Shown: positions 41,561-51,542, numbered from the stretch's first letter. The stretch: DNA of 64,000 nt from Mycolicibacter heraklionensis (GCA_001673575.1 LZME01000062.1:1-64000), one strand, 5' to 3'. A program made the numbers and translations. Notes: generated from the sequence alone by a model not told the origin.

Positions 41561-42700
41561 ATGGTTGGCATGTCGGTCACGATCGACCCGCGCCGGCATG
41601 ACGCGGTGCTGTTGCGGCTCGACGACGATGCCGACACTGAAGCCCTGACCGAGCGGCTGCAGCGAGCGGGCGTGCGGGTAGCTGCGGCGCCCCCCGGTGG
41701 CTCCGACAGTGCGAGCGCCGAACTGGTGGCTGCCGCCGCCGGATTGGCGGTACGGCCGGGCCGCTGCGTGGTGCTCACCGACTCCCAATCGCAGGTAATC
41801 GCCGCTCGCAGTGCCGGATTCGCCCTGGTGATCGGCGTGGGGTGCGACGGCGGTGACGCGGTGGTGGCTGATCCGAGCGCGGTGCAGGTGCGTACCGGCG
41901 ATCGGCCGATGTCGGCGTTGCCGGATGCGATGACGGCCTTGAACGCCGGAGCGTTGCGTGACCTCGATCACCCGGCGGCGTTCTTCGATTTCGACGGGAC
42001 GCTCTCGGACATCGTCGACGATCCCGACGCGGCCCGGCCGGTGGCCGGCGCGGTGGAGGCATTGGCCGCGTTGGCCGCCCAGTGCCCGGTCGCGGTGCTG
42101 TCCGGTCGCGACCTGGCCGACGTGCGAACCCGGGTGGGCCTGGACGGGATCTGGTATGCGGGCAGTCACGGCTTCGAGCTGATCGGACCGGACGGCGCTC
42201 ACCACCAGAACGACGCCGCCGTCGATGCGGTGCTGGTGCTGGCCGCCGCGGCCGGTTCGCTCCATGAGCAGCTCGGTGCGATCCCGGGAATCATGGTGGA
42301 ACACAAGCGCTTCGCGGTCGCCGTGCACTACCGCAATGCTGCCCGGGATCGGGTCGGTGAGGTACTGGCAGCGGTGCGCGAGACCGGTCGGCGCCGCGGC
42401 CTACGGGTGACGACCGGGCGTGAGGTGATCGAGCTGCGCCCCGAGATCGACTGGGACAAGGGCCGTACGCTGCACTGGCTGCTGGATCGGATGACCGGGG
42501 TGAAGACACCGCTTTTCCTCGGCGACGACATCACCGACGAGGACGCGTTCGACGCGGTGGCCGAACTGTCGGGTGCCGGAATAGTGGTGCGGCACAACGA
42601 CGACGGCGATCGTGCGACCGCCGCACGCTACGGTCTGGACAGCCCGGCGCAGGCGGCCGAGTTCACCGCACGGCTGGCTGAGCGCCTGGCCGCCGACTGA
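41561..42700 (+). CDS. otsB2: Trehalose-6-phosphate phosphatase OtsB2
   Basis: A 379-residue HAD enzyme completing OtsA-OtsB trehalose synthesis. The phosphatase domain starts at about residue 135: PAAFFDFDGTLSDIVDDPDAARP, then VLSGRDLADVRTRVGL, WYAGSHGFELIGPDG and FLGDDITDEDAFDAV. The N-terminal 130-residue domain (TIDPRRHDAVL) is the mycobacterial extension. ATG 41561 is preferred; an in-frame GTG at 41552 exists. Essential in M. tuberculosis. Confidence 0.93.
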   Translation: MVGMSVTIDPRRHDAVLLRLDDDADTEALTERLQRAGVRVAAAPPGGSDSASAELVAAAAGLAVRPGRCVVLTDSQSQVIAARSAGFALVIGVGCDGGDAVVADPSAVQVRTGDRPMSALPDAMTALNAGALRDLDHPAAFFDFDGTLSDIVDDPDAARPVAGAVEALAALAAQCPVAVLSGRDLADVRTRVGLDGIWYAGSHGFELIGPDGAHHQNDAAVDAVLVLAAAAGSLHEQLGAIPGIMVEHKRFAVAVHYRNAARDRVGEVLAAVRETGRRRGLRVTTGREVIELRPEIDWDKGRTLHWLLDRMTGVKTPLFLGDDITDEDAFDAVAELSGAGIVVRHNDDGDRATAARYGLDSPAQAAEFTARLAERLAAD

Positions 42701-42709
42701 TCAGCGGCC

Positions 42710-43579
42710 TCAGTCCTGGTATTCCACCGCGCCGTCGTCGAGCACCACCCGCGGGTTGGCGCCGTCGGGACCGGCCGCCTCGGTGCGGAACACCGCCTTG
42801 CCCGGCTCGGTCCGCCAGATCGAGGTGGTCAGCGTCTCCCCCGGGAACACCGGGTCGGTGAATCGTGCCGAGATGGCGCTGACCCGGCTGGCGTCGCCGC
42901 CGCCGAGCTCGGCGACCAGCGCACGACCGGCGAAACCGTAGGTGCACAGCCCGTGCAGGATCGGCTTGGGGAAACCGGCCAGCGTGGTGGCGAACCACGG
43001 ATCGCTGTGCAGCGGGTTGCGGTCGCCGGAGAGCCGATAGAGCAGCGCCTGGTCCTCTCGGGTCGCATACGCGACGCGGGAATCCGGTTCGGTGTCGGGG
43101 ATCTGCGGGGCGACCGCCCGTTGCCCGGGTTCCCCGCCGAAGCCGCCGGCCTTGCGGATCACCAGGGTGGTCAGCGTCTCGACGACCAGCTCGGAAGTCT
43201 TCGAATCGGTGCCGCGCGCCCGCAGCATCACGACGGCGTTCTTGCCCTCGCCCTTGTCCTGAATGTCGGCCACCTCGGCCACCACCTGCAGGCTTCCGGC
43301 GGGCGGCAGCGGCGCGAACAGTCGCACCTCTTGAGAGCCGTGCAGCAGCATCGCCGGGTTGAACGTGCCGATCTTGCCGACGGCCGCAAAGCCCATGCAG
43401 CAGATGACGGCGTAGGTGGGCAGCACCTGCTGCGGGGTGTCATGGCTGTTCTCGGTGGTGAATGCCAGATCGGCTGTTCCGGCGCCAACCCCGAGCGCAT
43501 AGAGCATGGTGTCGCGATCGGTCCATGTGAACGGCATCGGGTCGGCGGTCGCGCCAATGGCCGTCGGGTCCAGTGCCAC
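42710..43579 (-). CDS. htdY: MaoC-type 3-hydroxyacyl dehydratase HtdY-like
   Basis: A 289-residue double hot-dog protein. The hydratase-2 motif is YRLSGDRNPLHSDPWFA with Asp and His catalytic residues, followed by PILHGLCTYGFAGRAL. It closely resembles Rv3389c (HtdY). It hydrates or dehydrates acyl chains on ACP or CoA. GTG start with GAAGGAGA upstream. Convergent with otsB2. Confidence 0.9.
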   Translation of the reverse strand: MALDPTAIGATADPMPFTWTDRDTMLYALGVGAGTADLAFTTENSHDTPQQVLPTYAVICCMGFAAVGKIGTFNPAMLLHGSQEVRLFAPLPPAGSLQVVAEVADIQDKGEGKNAVVMLRARGTDSKTSELVVETLTTLVIRKAGGFGGEPGQRAVAPQIPDTEPDSRVAYATREDQALLYRLSGDRNPLHSDPWFATTLAGFPKPILHGLCTYGFAGRALVAELGGGDASRVSAISARFTDPVFPGETLTTSIWRTEPGKAVFRTEAAGPDGANPRVVLDDGAVEYQD

Positions 43580-43667
43580 GGATTCTCCTTCACCTCGGAC
43601 GAATTGGCCCCCACCATTTCAGCAGAACCGGTCGCGCCAGCGCCATCCACACGGCAGGCTGTCGAAC

Positions 43668-44384
43668 ATGGGGAAGCGCATCTGGAACCGCACCGGCACC
43701 CTGTTCGCACTGTTGGCGGCGGCGCTGGCCGCGGTGCTGGTGCTCAGCGGTTGTTCGGGGACACCGCACCCGCGCAACATCACCCTGACGCTGGTCCGGC
43801 ACGCGGAATCCGAAGCCAACGCCGCCGGAATCCTCGACACCTCGGTGCCCGGACCGGGACTGACCGAGAAAGGCCGCGTCCAGGCTCAGGAGATCGCGGA
43901 TCAGCTCTCCCGCGGCCACCACGACGGTGTCTATGCCTCGTCGATGGTGCGCACTCAGCAGACCGCCGCCCCGCTGGCCCGCGAACTCGGCCGTCAGGTG
44001 CAGATCCTGCCCGGGCTGCGAGAGATCAGCGCCGGTTGGTTCGGCGACAAGCCCCGAGATGTGGCCAATTCGGCATATTGGCTTGCCCCGCAGGCATGGC
44101 TTCACGGTGACCGGACCGCGGCCATCCCCGGCTCGATCGACGGCAACCAGTTCAACGACGAGTTCGGCGCCGCCGTCCAGCAGATCTACGACTCCGGCGA
44201 CACCAACCCGGTGGCGTTCGCGCACGGGGCGTCGATCGCGACGTGGACCCTGATGAATGTCAAGAACCCCCGCGATGAGCTGTTGATCGACCATCCACTG
44301 CCCAACCTCGGCAAGGTGGTGATCACCGGCAACCCGGCCACCGGCTGGAAACTGTTGGACTGGGACGGAATTCGCGTATTCTGA
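43668..44384 (+). CDS. lpqD: Lipoprotein of the histidine phosphatase family (LpqD)
   Basis: A 238-residue protein with a lipoprotein signal: TM-like LFALLAAALAAVLVLSGC, Cys28 in the lipobox LSGC. The phosphatase domain has the RHG motif VRHAESEANAAGIL, SSMVRTQQTAAPLA and a second histidine in AFAHGAS. Corresponds to LpqD (Rv3390). Extracytoplasmic phosphatase or mutase-like; substrate unknown. Confidence 0.88.
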   Translation: MGKRIWNRTGTLFALLAAALAAVLVLSGCSGTPHPRNITLTLVRHAESEANAAGILDTSVPGPGLTEKGRVQAQEIADQLSRGHHDGVYASSMVRTQQTAAPLARELGRQVQILPGLREISAGWFGDKPRDVANSAYWLAPQAWLHGDRTAAIPGSIDGNQFNDEFGAAVQQIYDSGDTNPVAFAHGASIATWTLMNVKNPRDELLIDHPLPNLGKVVITGNPATGWKLLDWDGIRVF

Positions 44385-44394
44385 CCTGGCGCAG

Positions 44395-45060
44395 ATGAGC
44401 ACGCCTGACGGCTCCGACGCTCCGGCCGGCTTGACCGACACCGGACGCGTGGAGGCGTTCAGCGACGGTGTATTCGCGATCGCGGTGACCCTGCTGGTGC
44501 TCGACCTCAAAGCACCCGAGCACGCCCCCGGGCAGCTGCTGGAGGGCCTGATCCGGCAGTGGCCGGCCTATCTCGGCTACCTCGCGTCGTTCGGCTACGT
44601 CGCGGTGATCTGGCTCAACCACCACCAGGCGTTCACCGCGATCAAACAGGTCAACAAAGGCGTCCACCTGGCCAACATCGCCCTGCTGTTCACCACGGCA
44701 CTCATCCCGTTTCCGACCGCGGTGCTCTCCCGCGCGTTCATCGACGGGGCTGACACCCCCGACGCGCGTACCGCCGTGGCCCTGTACGCCGGCATTCTGG
44801 CGGTGATGTGCGCGAGTTGGCTGCTGCTGTTCGACCAGGTCAGCCGATGCCCCGACCGGCTGGTCGCAGACGAGGTGGACCCGCGCGTGTTCGCCGCCCA
44901 ACGGCTTCGGTCGATGACCGGGATCGTCGCCTATCTGGTGGCGGGCGTGATCGGCGTGATGTGGTCGCCGATGGTCGCGCTGGCGGTTTTCGTCGTGATG
45001 CCGGCCTTCTACGCGATCAATATCGGCGGATATCGACGGCGAGACTCAAGTCACCATTGA
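44395..45060 (+). CDS. TMEM175-family (DUF1211) potassium channel-like protein
   Basis: A 221-residue protein with six hydrophobic helices. The family signature RVEAFSDGVFAIAVTLLVLDL (R-x3-FSD) in helix 1 is intact; bacterial TMEM175 proteins are tetrameric K+ channels. ATG 44395 is 10 nt after the lpqD stop. Role in this organism unknown. Confidence 0.85.
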   Translation: MSTPDGSDAPAGLTDTGRVEAFSDGVFAIAVTLLVLDLKAPEHAPGQLLEGLIRQWPAYLGYLASFGYVAVIWLNHHQAFTAIKQVNKGVHLANIALLFTTALIPFPTAVLSRAFIDGADTPDARTAVALYAGILAVMCASWLLLFDQVSRCPDRLVADEVDPRVFAAQRLRSMTGIVAYLVAGVIGVMWSPMVALAVFVVMPAFYAINIGGYRRRDSSHH

Positions 45061-45091
45061 CGTAGCCGACCCGAGCGACCACCATGACCGC

Positions 45092-47128
45092 ATGCGTTAT
45101 GTCGTTACCGGCGGTACCGGGTTTATTGGGCGGCGGGCGGTGTCGCGTCTGCTGGAGTCCAGGCCGGAAGCGCAGGTGTGGGTGCTGGTGCGCCGCGCCT
45201 CGCTGGGCCGCTTTGAGGCCCTGGCCGCTCAGCACGGTCAGGCATGGGGCGAGCGGGTGAATCCGCTGGTCGGCGACCTGACGGAAGAGAATCTGGGGTT
45301 GACCGACTCGGCGCTCGCCGAACTGGGCGACATCGACCACGTGCTGCACTGTGCGGCCATCTACGACATCACCGCCGGCGCGGCCGAACAACAGGCCGCC
45401 AACGTCGAAGGCACTCGCGCGGTGATCGGGCTGGCGAAGCGGCTCGACGCCACCTTGTCGCACGTGTCGTCGATCGCGGTGGCCGGCAACTACGCCGGTG
45501 AGTTCACCGAAGACGACTTCGACATCGGCCAGGAACTGCCAACCCCGTATCACCAGACCAAGTTCGAGGCCGAAGCACTGGTGCGCTCGACGCCGGGACT
45601 GCGCTACCGGGTGTACCGGCCGGCGGTGGTGGTGGGCGATTCCCGCACCGGCGAGATGGACAAGGTCGACGGGCCGTACTACTTCTTTCCGCTGCTGGCC
45701 AAGCTGGCAGCACTGCCCCGGCTCACCCCGATGGCGGTGCCGGACACCGGACGCACCAACGTGGTTCCGGTCGACTACGTCGTCGATGCACTGATCGAGT
45801 TGATGCACGCCGACGGGTATGACGGGCGCACCTTCCACCTCACCGCGCCGCGCTCCATCGGGCTGCCCGACATCTACCGCGCCGTCGCGCGAGAGGCCGG
45901 GCTTCCGCCGCTCCGCGCCACACTGCCCGGCGCCGTGGCGGCCCCGGTGCTCAACGTCCGCGGGCGGGCCCGGGTGTGGCGCAACATGATGGCCACCCAA
46001 CTGGGCCTGCCCGCCGAGGTGCTCGACCTGGTGAACCTGCGGCCGACGTTCGTCGCCGACGCCACCCGCGCGGCGCTGGGTGACCGTGTCCGGCTGCCCG
46101 AGTTCGCCGACTACGCGCCGGGGCTGTGGCGGTACTGGGCGCAACATCTGGATCCCGACCGCGCCCGCCGCGACGATCCGGCCGGGCCCCTGGTCGGCCG
46201 GCACGTCATCATCACCGGGGCGTCCAGCGGTATCGGCCGGGCTTCGGCGATCGCCGTCGCCGAGCGCGGCGGCACGGTCTTCGCGCTGGCCCGCAACGGC
46301 TCGGCACTCGATGATCTGGTGGCCGAAATCCGGGCCGGTGGTGGGCAGGCGCACGCGTTCACCTGCGATGTCACCGATTCGGCGTCGGTGGAGCACACCG
46401 TCAAGGACATCCTGGGCCGGTTCGGGCACGTCGACTACCTGGTGAACAACGCAGGCCGGTCGATCCGCCGATCGGTGGTCAACGCATGCGATCGGATGCA
46501 CGACTACGAGCGCACGATGGCGGTCAATTACTTTGGCGCGGTGCGCATGACGCTGGCGCTGCTGCCGCACTGGCGGGAACGACGGTTCGGCCACGTCGTC
46601 AACGTCTCCAGCGTGGGGGTACAGGCGCACAGCCCCAAGTACAGCGCGTACGTGCCCACCAAGGCGGCGCTGGACGCGTTCGCCAATGTGGTGTCGACCG
46701 AGACACTGTCGGACCACATCACGTTCACCACCATCCACATGCCGCTGGTGGCCACTCCGATGATCGCACCGACCGGAAAGCTGGTTCCGATGGGAGCGAT
46801 CAGCGCCGAACACGCGGCGGCAATGGTGGTTCGCGGGCTGGTCGAGAAGCCGGACCGGATCGACACCCCATCGGGCACGCTGGGCGCGGCCGGCAACTAC
46901 TTCACCCCCAAGCTGTCCCGACGGGTCCTGCACCAGCTGTACCTGGGCTACCCGGACTCGGCCGCGGCACGCGGCGTGGCGCCCCAAGAAAACACCGAAG
47001 CCGTTGCACCCGTTGCGGCACAACCAACTCGACGCCGCCCGAAGCGGCCGTCGCGGGCGATCCCCCGGGTACGGACGCCCCGCCCGGTCAAGCGGGCGGT
47101 GCGGTTGGTTCCGGGCGTGTACTGGTGA
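45092..47128 (+). CDS. acrA1: Two-domain fatty acyl reductase (AcrA1-like)
   Basis: A 678-residue protein. The N-terminal extended SDR/male-sterility domain has TGGTGFIGRRAVSRL and YHQTKFEAEALVR; it is thought to reduce acyl-CoA to aldehyde. The C-terminal classical SDR has ITGASSGIGRASAIAVAERGG, NNAG and YVPTKAALDAF. Both Rossmann and YxxxK motifs are intact. A basic Pro/Arg tail ends the protein. Similar to Rv3391. In M. tuberculosis cmaA1 follows; here iunH follows directly. Confidence 0.9.
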   Translation: MRYVVTGGTGFIGRRAVSRLLESRPEAQVWVLVRRASLGRFEALAAQHGQAWGERVNPLVGDLTEENLGLTDSALAELGDIDHVLHCAAIYDITAGAAEQQAANVEGTRAVIGLAKRLDATLSHVSSIAVAGNYAGEFTEDDFDIGQELPTPYHQTKFEAEALVRSTPGLRYRVYRPAVVVGDSRTGEMDKVDGPYYFFPLLAKLAALPRLTPMAVPDTGRTNVVPVDYVVDALIELMHADGYDGRTFHLTAPRSIGLPDIYRAVAREAGLPPLRATLPGAVAAPVLNVRGRARVWRNMMATQLGLPAEVLDLVNLRPTFVADATRAALGDRVRLPEFADYAPGLWRYWAQHLDPDRARRDDPAGPLVGRHVIITGASSGIGRASAIAVAERGGTVFALARNGSALDDLVAEIRAGGGQAHAFTCDVTDSASVEHTVKDILGRFGHVDYLVNNAGRSIRRSVVNACDRMHDYERTMAVNYFGAVRMTLALLPHWRERRFGHVVNVSSVGVQAHSPKYSAYVPTKAALDAFANVVSTETLSDHITFTTIHMPLVATPMIAPTGKLVPMGAISAEHAAAMVVRGLVEKPDRIDTPSGTLGAAGNYFTPKLSRRVLHQLYLGYPDSAAARGVAPQENTEAVAPVAAQPTRRRPKRPSRAIPRVRTPRPVKRAVRLVPGVYW

Positions 47129-47138
47129 GCCTGCGCTC

Positions 47139-48083
47139 GTGACGCTGCCCGTCTTCGCCGACTTCGACACCGGCGTCGACGACGCGGTCGCGCTGGTGTA
47201 CCTGTTGGCCAGTCCGGGGGCCGAACTTGTCGGGATCGCCGCTACCGGCGGAAACGTTGCGGTGCAGCAGGTCTGACGCAACAACCTGGCCCTGTTGGAG
47301 TTGTGCGGGGCGACCGGTGTCCCAGTGTCCAAAGGTGCCGACGGACTGGCCCGCACCGCGGAGAACATCCACGGCCCTCAGGGGCTGGGGTATGCCGAGT
47401 TGCCGGCCGGCACCGGACAACTCACCGGATCCGACGCCGCCGCAGCCTGGGTCGCCGCCGCGCGGGAACATCCGGGGCAGCTGATCGGTCTGGCCACCGG
47501 CCCGCTGACCAACCTGGCATTGGCGCTGCGGGCCGAACCCGCACTGCCCACGCTGCTGCGTCGGCTGGTGATCATGGGCGGTGCGTTCTCCGGCGAGCGG
47601 TCCGGCTGGGCCGAGTTCAACATCGGGTTCGATCCCGAGGCGGCCGCCGAGGTATTCACGACGTGGGGAACGGTTGCGCCGCAACGGCTCCCGATCGTGT
47701 GCGGCCTGGATCTGACCCGGCACATCGCGATCACGCCGGAGATCCTGGCCGAGCTGCCGGCGGACAGTCCGGTGGTCCAGATGCTGGGCGACGCGCTGCG
47801 GTTCTATTTCGAGGCACACGAGGCGCACGGCCACGGCTACCTGGCGTATCTGCACGATCCGCTGGCCGCGGCGGTCGCACTGGAACCCACGCTGGTGACG
47901 ACTCGCCCGGCTGCGGTGCGGGTCGAGCTTGCGCCCGGCGATACGCGCGGGCGCACGATCCCCGACTGGGATGCCGCACAGCCCAACGCGCTGATCGGGG
48001 TGGGCATCGATCCGGCGGCGTTCTTCGACCGGTTCGTGCAGCGGGTCAGCGCATTCGCCGGTCACACACCGCCGAACGTGTAA
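47139..48083 (+). pseudogene. iunH: Nucleoside hydrolase iunH, interrupted by an in-frame TGA
   Basis: The two halves are in the same frame. GTG 47139 begins TLPVFADFDTGVDDAVALVYLL, the catalytic Asp cluster and calcium site. The reading frame hits TGA at 47274-47276 after NVAVQQV and resumes with RNNLALLELCGATGVPVSKGA through LIGLATGPLTNLALAL and HDPLAAAVAL to 48083. In the M. tuberculosis homologue the stop position is Cys (QVCANNL), so one base (TGC to TGA) explains it. Reinitiation would lose the catalytic Asp motif. Likely a pseudogene or a sequencing error; selenocysteine is a remote alternative. Confidence 0.85.
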
Positions 48084-48171
48084 CCACTGCGATTCGAGCC
48101 AAGTTTTTTCGCAGTCATGACACGCTCGGCGAAGCCGGGCGAGGCGCCCGGGCAGGGTAGCCGGCGCCGGT

Positions 48172-49767
48172 TCACTCGTACACCCCCTCCAGATACCACC
48201 GCCGCAGCCGGTAACACAGCAGCAGCGCCCGCCCGGGCGCCGCGCTTCCCGGCGAGTCCTCCAGCAGCGCCTGGACCCGGGCGGTGCGCCCGGAACCCGG
48301 CCCCTCCCGCTGCGGGTCCCACCATCGCTCGTCGACCGGCCAGGGACCGGCCCACCAGCGCAGCCGGTCGTCGCGGCCCCGGGCGACCAGCCACACCGGG
48401 TCGGCGGAGAAGAGCCCCCGGCCCGTCACGCGGATCGGATTGCGTTCGGCATCAAGCAGTTCCACCGGGTCGTCGAGCAGCACCGACGGCGAGGGTTCGG
48501 GGAGCCGGCCGGGCCACGGCTGGCGCGGGTCGGCCAGCGGCACCGGCTCGTCCCCCAGCGGGGTCAAGGTGATGCGCTCGGCGGGACCGCGGCCGCCGGA
48601 GAGCACCGGCACCCGCACCGCTTCGGGGCCGAGCAGGCCCTGCACCCGCACCAGGGCGCGGCGGGCACGCAACCGATCCTCCTCCCCCAGGCCGCCCCAC
48701 AGCGGCAACTGCAGCGCCTCGGTCGCCGAGAGCACCTCCACCGGCTCCAGCCGCAGCAGCGTCACCGGGCCGGTCGGCCGATCGGAGCCGACGCGGCTGT
48801 TCAGCCAGCCGTCCAGCTGCCAGCGCACCCGATCTGCGGTGGCGTCCTCGGTCAACGGCTCGGCGCATCGCCACACCCGGGTCAGCTCTTCCCCGGTGTC
48901 GGTGACGGCGTGAATGGCCAGCCGGGTGCAGCCGACCCCGGCGGCCATCAGCGTCCGGTGCAGCGCACCGGCCAGCGAACGCCCGGCGAACGCCGCGGCG
49001 TCGACCCGGTCGATCGGCGGATCGCAATGCAGCACAGCCTCGAGATCCGGCGTGGGCTCACGCCCGGACGGCCCGCGTTCCGGCTCGGCGCGGGCGAACC
49101 GGTGCGCGATGAGCGCGTCGGGGCCGAACCGCGAGGTGACATCCGGGCGGGGCAGCGCAGCGAACTGCCCGATGGTTCGAATACCCAGGCGCCACAACAG
49201 GTCGACCAGGCCGTCACGCCCCGGACCGGACAGGCTGGGCTCGGCGGCCAGCTGTCGGATCGACTGCGCCGACAGGAATCGGGCGTCTGTCCCGGGCGGC
49301 ACCACGGCGCCGGCACGTGCGGCGAGCACCGCGGTGGAGAGCCCGTCGGCGATCCCGACCTGGCATTCGACATCGGCCGCGGCCACCGCATCGACGAGGC
49401 GTTCGGCGGCCTGCTCCTCGGAGCCGAAGGCGCGCACCGCACCACGCACCGACACCACCAGCAGCCCGGGCCGCAACACCTCAGCGGCCGGCATCAGTTC
49501 GTCGACCGCGGCCAGGACCGGCTCGAACAGCCGGGCATCGCGATCGGTGTCGGCGGCCACCACATGCAGCGCCGGACAGCGGGCCGCCGCCTCTCGGCGT
49601 CGCAGCCCCCGCCGCACCCCCGCCGCACGGGCGCCCGCCGAACAGGCGACCACCCGGTTGGCCAGAGTGACCGCAATCGGCGCGGTGGCCGGCAGCCCCG
49701 CCGCCGCCGCCGCGGCGACCGCGGGCCAGTCCATGCACCACAGCGCCAGTACTCGAGAGTCGGCCAT
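48172..49767 (-). CDS. imuB: ImuB, catalytically inactive Y-family polymerase homologue
   Basis: A 531-residue protein. The Y-family fold is present (VLALWCMDWPAVAAAAAAG, ARAAGVRRGLRRREAAARCP, HhH near LWRLGIRTIGQFAALP). The DxFF-type and (S/D)xDE catalytic residues are missing; the palm reads LLVVSVRGAVRAFG. A beta-clamp motif QLPLWG lies near residue 350. It bridges DnaE2 and ImuA' to the clamp in SOS mutagenesis. 11 nt after imuA'. Corresponds to Rv3394c. Confidence 0.92.
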   Translation of the reverse strand: MADSRVLALWCMDWPAVAAAAAAGLPATAPIAVTLANRVVACSAGARAAGVRRGLRRREAAARCPALHVVAADTDRDARLFEPVLAAVDELMPAAEVLRPGLLVVSVRGAVRAFGSEEQAAERLVDAVAAADVECQVGIADGLSTAVLAARAGAVVPPGTDARFLSAQSIRQLAAEPSLSGPGRDGLVDLLWRLGIRTIGQFAALPRPDVTSRFGPDALIAHRFARAEPERGPSGREPTPDLEAVLHCDPPIDRVDAAAFAGRSLAGALHRTLMAAGVGCTRLAIHAVTDTGEELTRVWRCAEPLTEDATADRVRWQLDGWLNSRVGSDRPTGPVTLLRLEPVEVLSATEALQLPLWGGLGEEDRLRARRALVRVQGLLGPEAVRVPVLSGGRGPAERITLTPLGDEPVPLADPRQPWPGRLPEPSPSVLLDDPVELLDAERNPIRVTGRGLFSADPVWLVARGRDDRLRWWAGPWPVDERWWDPQREGPGSGRTARVQALLEDSPGSAAPGRALLLCYRLRRWYLEGVYE

Positions 49768-49778
49768 GCGAAGGCTCG

Positions 49779-50492
49779 CTACCCGGCCCTGGTTCGCCCG
49801 GCCGCGCGTCCGGCGGCCCGCACCTCGAGCCGCACCGCGCCGATCCGCCCGAAGCCGGAGATGGCGCCGCAGCCCGTCGTCTTGTCGCCAACCGTCTCAT
49901 AGCCGCTCACCCGGGCGTCCAACTGCAGCGCCGTGCCCTGCCAGGTGCCGCCGGAGACCAGCAGGGCGCAGCCCCGGTGACGCGCGCGGGCCAGCACCAC
50001 CCGGGTGCGCGCCGGCGGCACCGATCGGCCGCCCAGTCCGAGCACCACCAGATCCATGCCGTCCATCAGCACCGTGGCCACCTCCACCGGGTCGTTGCCG
50101 GGGTCGGGGATCACCGCGAGCCGGCTCAGGTCGGCACCCATCTCGGAGGCGGCCAGCAGCCCGAGATCGGGCTGACCGACGATGGCCGCGTTGCCGCCGG
50201 CCGCCGTCACCGTGGCCACCATGCTCAGCATCAGCGAGCGGGCCCCCGATAGCACCGCCACCGTGCCGCGCGGTAGTCCGGCGGGCAACACCCCGGCCAG
50301 CAGCGACGGGACCGGCAGCACGGAGTCGGCGGCCGGGGCCACCAGAGTGGTCGTCGCCGACGATCCGGCCCCCCGCCGGCCCGCACCCACCTTGCCCGAC
50401 ACCGCCGCCATCTGCCGACGCAGCCGTTCTAGCTGGTCGGCGCGATTTTCTCCGGAGCTATGACGTTGCCCCAAGTCCACCGCCGCCGTCAT
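49779..50492 (-). CDS. imuA': ImuA' mutasome protein
   Basis: A 237-residue RecA-like protein ([65 protein letters not shown]). ATG at 50490-50492 (MTAAVDLGQ) is chosen because GGAGG lies 5-9 nt upstream; an in-frame start farther up would overlap the LexA box. It works with ImuB and DnaE2 in damage tolerance. Corresponds to Rv3395c. Confidence 0.9.
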   Translation of the reverse strand: MTAAVDLGQRHSSGENRADQLERLRRQMAAVSGKVGAGRRGAGSSATTTLVAPAADSVLPVPSLLAGVLPAGLPRGTVAVLSGARSLMLSMVATVTAAGGNAAIVGQPDLGLLAASEMGADLSRLAVIPDPGNDPVEVATVLMDGMDLVVLGLGGRSVPPARTRVVLARARHRGCALLVSGGTWQGTALQLDARVSGYETVGDKTTGCGAISGFGRIGAVRLEVRAAGRAAGRTRAG

Positions 50493-50520
50493 GATCGCCT
50501 CCGGAAACCACTCGATATGT

Positions 50521-50536
50521 TCGAAACTATGTTCGA
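50521..50536 (-). promoter_or_regulatory. LexA (SOS) box of imuA'-imuB
   Basis: TCGAAACTATGTTCGA matches TCGAAC-N4-GTTCGA at 11 of 12 defined positions. It is 29-44 bp upstream of the imuA' start. The divergent DUF2236 gene begins 150 bp away on the other side. Confidence 0.85.
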
Positions 50537-50687
50537 TTGACCCGAGTGAACACTTCCCCACCGACAACCGTCAAGCCGGATCTCGCGGCGGCGCATCAAC
50601 GACCTCGCGTGCCCCACCAGCACCGTCACCAAGGCCGTCAGCAGCCCGGGGTTGGTACAGAGTTCAAAATATGTAACACTGTTCCGC

Positions 50688-51542
50688 ATGACCCAATCCG
50701 TGGAGTCCGACGCGACTACCGATGCGCTGCCGTTAGGACCGCAGTCCTTGGTGTGGCGCTACTTCGGCGACAACCGGATGTTCTTGATCGGGCCGCGGCC
50801 CGCGGTGCTGCAGAACATGCTCGCCGAGCTCGGCCAGGGCGTGCTGGACCACTCGGTGTTCTTCACCGACACCGCCGCCCGCGTCAAACGCTCGCTGCCG
50901 CCGATCTTCATGACCGTCTACGGCGACGACTCGGATAACACCGGCCAGCAGGTGCGCGACTTCCACCACAACATCAAGGGGAAGATGCCTGACGGGAGCC
51001 GGTATCACGCCCTGGATCCCGAGACCTACTTCTGGGCGCACGCCACCTTCGTCGAGCAGGTGCTGTACTTCGCCGACACCTTCGTCAAGCGGCTGACCCC
51101 CGCCGAGAAGGAGCGGATCTACCTCGAATCGAAGACCTGGTATCGCCGCTACGGTGTCAGCGACCGGGCGATGCCGGCCGACTACGCCGCGTTCGAGCGC
51201 TACTGGAATCAGATGCTGGACAAGGTTCTCGTCGACCACCCGACCGCCAAGTACGGCGTCGGCTATGTCACCAAGGGCTTCCCCTGCCCCAAGGGAGTGC
51301 CGCCGACGCTGTGGCGGGCGATCTCGGTGGTCTTCAATCCGCTCGCGGCGTTTCTCACCACCGGCGGTATGCCGCCGAGCACCCGCGCCCAACTGGGCCT
51401 GCCGTGGAGTGATCGCCACGAGCGGCGCTATCAGCGGTTCGCCGCGGTCTGCCGGTCGCGGCCGGTCAACTGGGCGTGGGATCATTTGCCGATGCGACTG
51501 CGCTACAACCAATTCGCCTATGCCGGCTACACCCGGGGCTGA
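50688..51542 (+). CDS. DUF2236 (MpaB-type) oxygenase family protein
   Basis: A 284-residue protein with family marks [56 protein letters not shown] and [18 protein letters not shown]. The conserved Arg and His residues may bind haem b, as in latex-clearing and MpaB-type proteins. ATG 50688 (MTQSVES) is chosen as the first likely start. Overlaps the following TetR gene by 23 nt, suggesting joint control. Substrate unknown. Confidence 0.82.
   Translation: MTQSVESDATTDALPLGPQSLVWRYFGDNRMFLIGPRPAVLQNMLAELGQGVLDHSVFFTDTAARVKRSLPPIFMTVYGDDSDNTGQQVRDFHHNIKGKMPDGSRYHALDPETYFWAHATFVEQVLYFADTFVKRLTPAEKERIYLESKTWYRRYGVSDRAMPADYAAFERYWNQMLDKVLVDHPTAKYGVGYVTKGFPCPKGVPPTLWRAISVVFNPLAAFLTTGGMPPSTRAQLGLPWSDRHERRYQRFAAVCRSRPVNWAWDHLPMRLRYNQFAYAGYTRG

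Noticed and set aside
47295..48083. Treating the iunH 3' part as an independent functional gene
   Set aside because: It lacks the N-terminal DTGVDD catalytic and metal-binding motif, so an independent start would yield an inactive protein.
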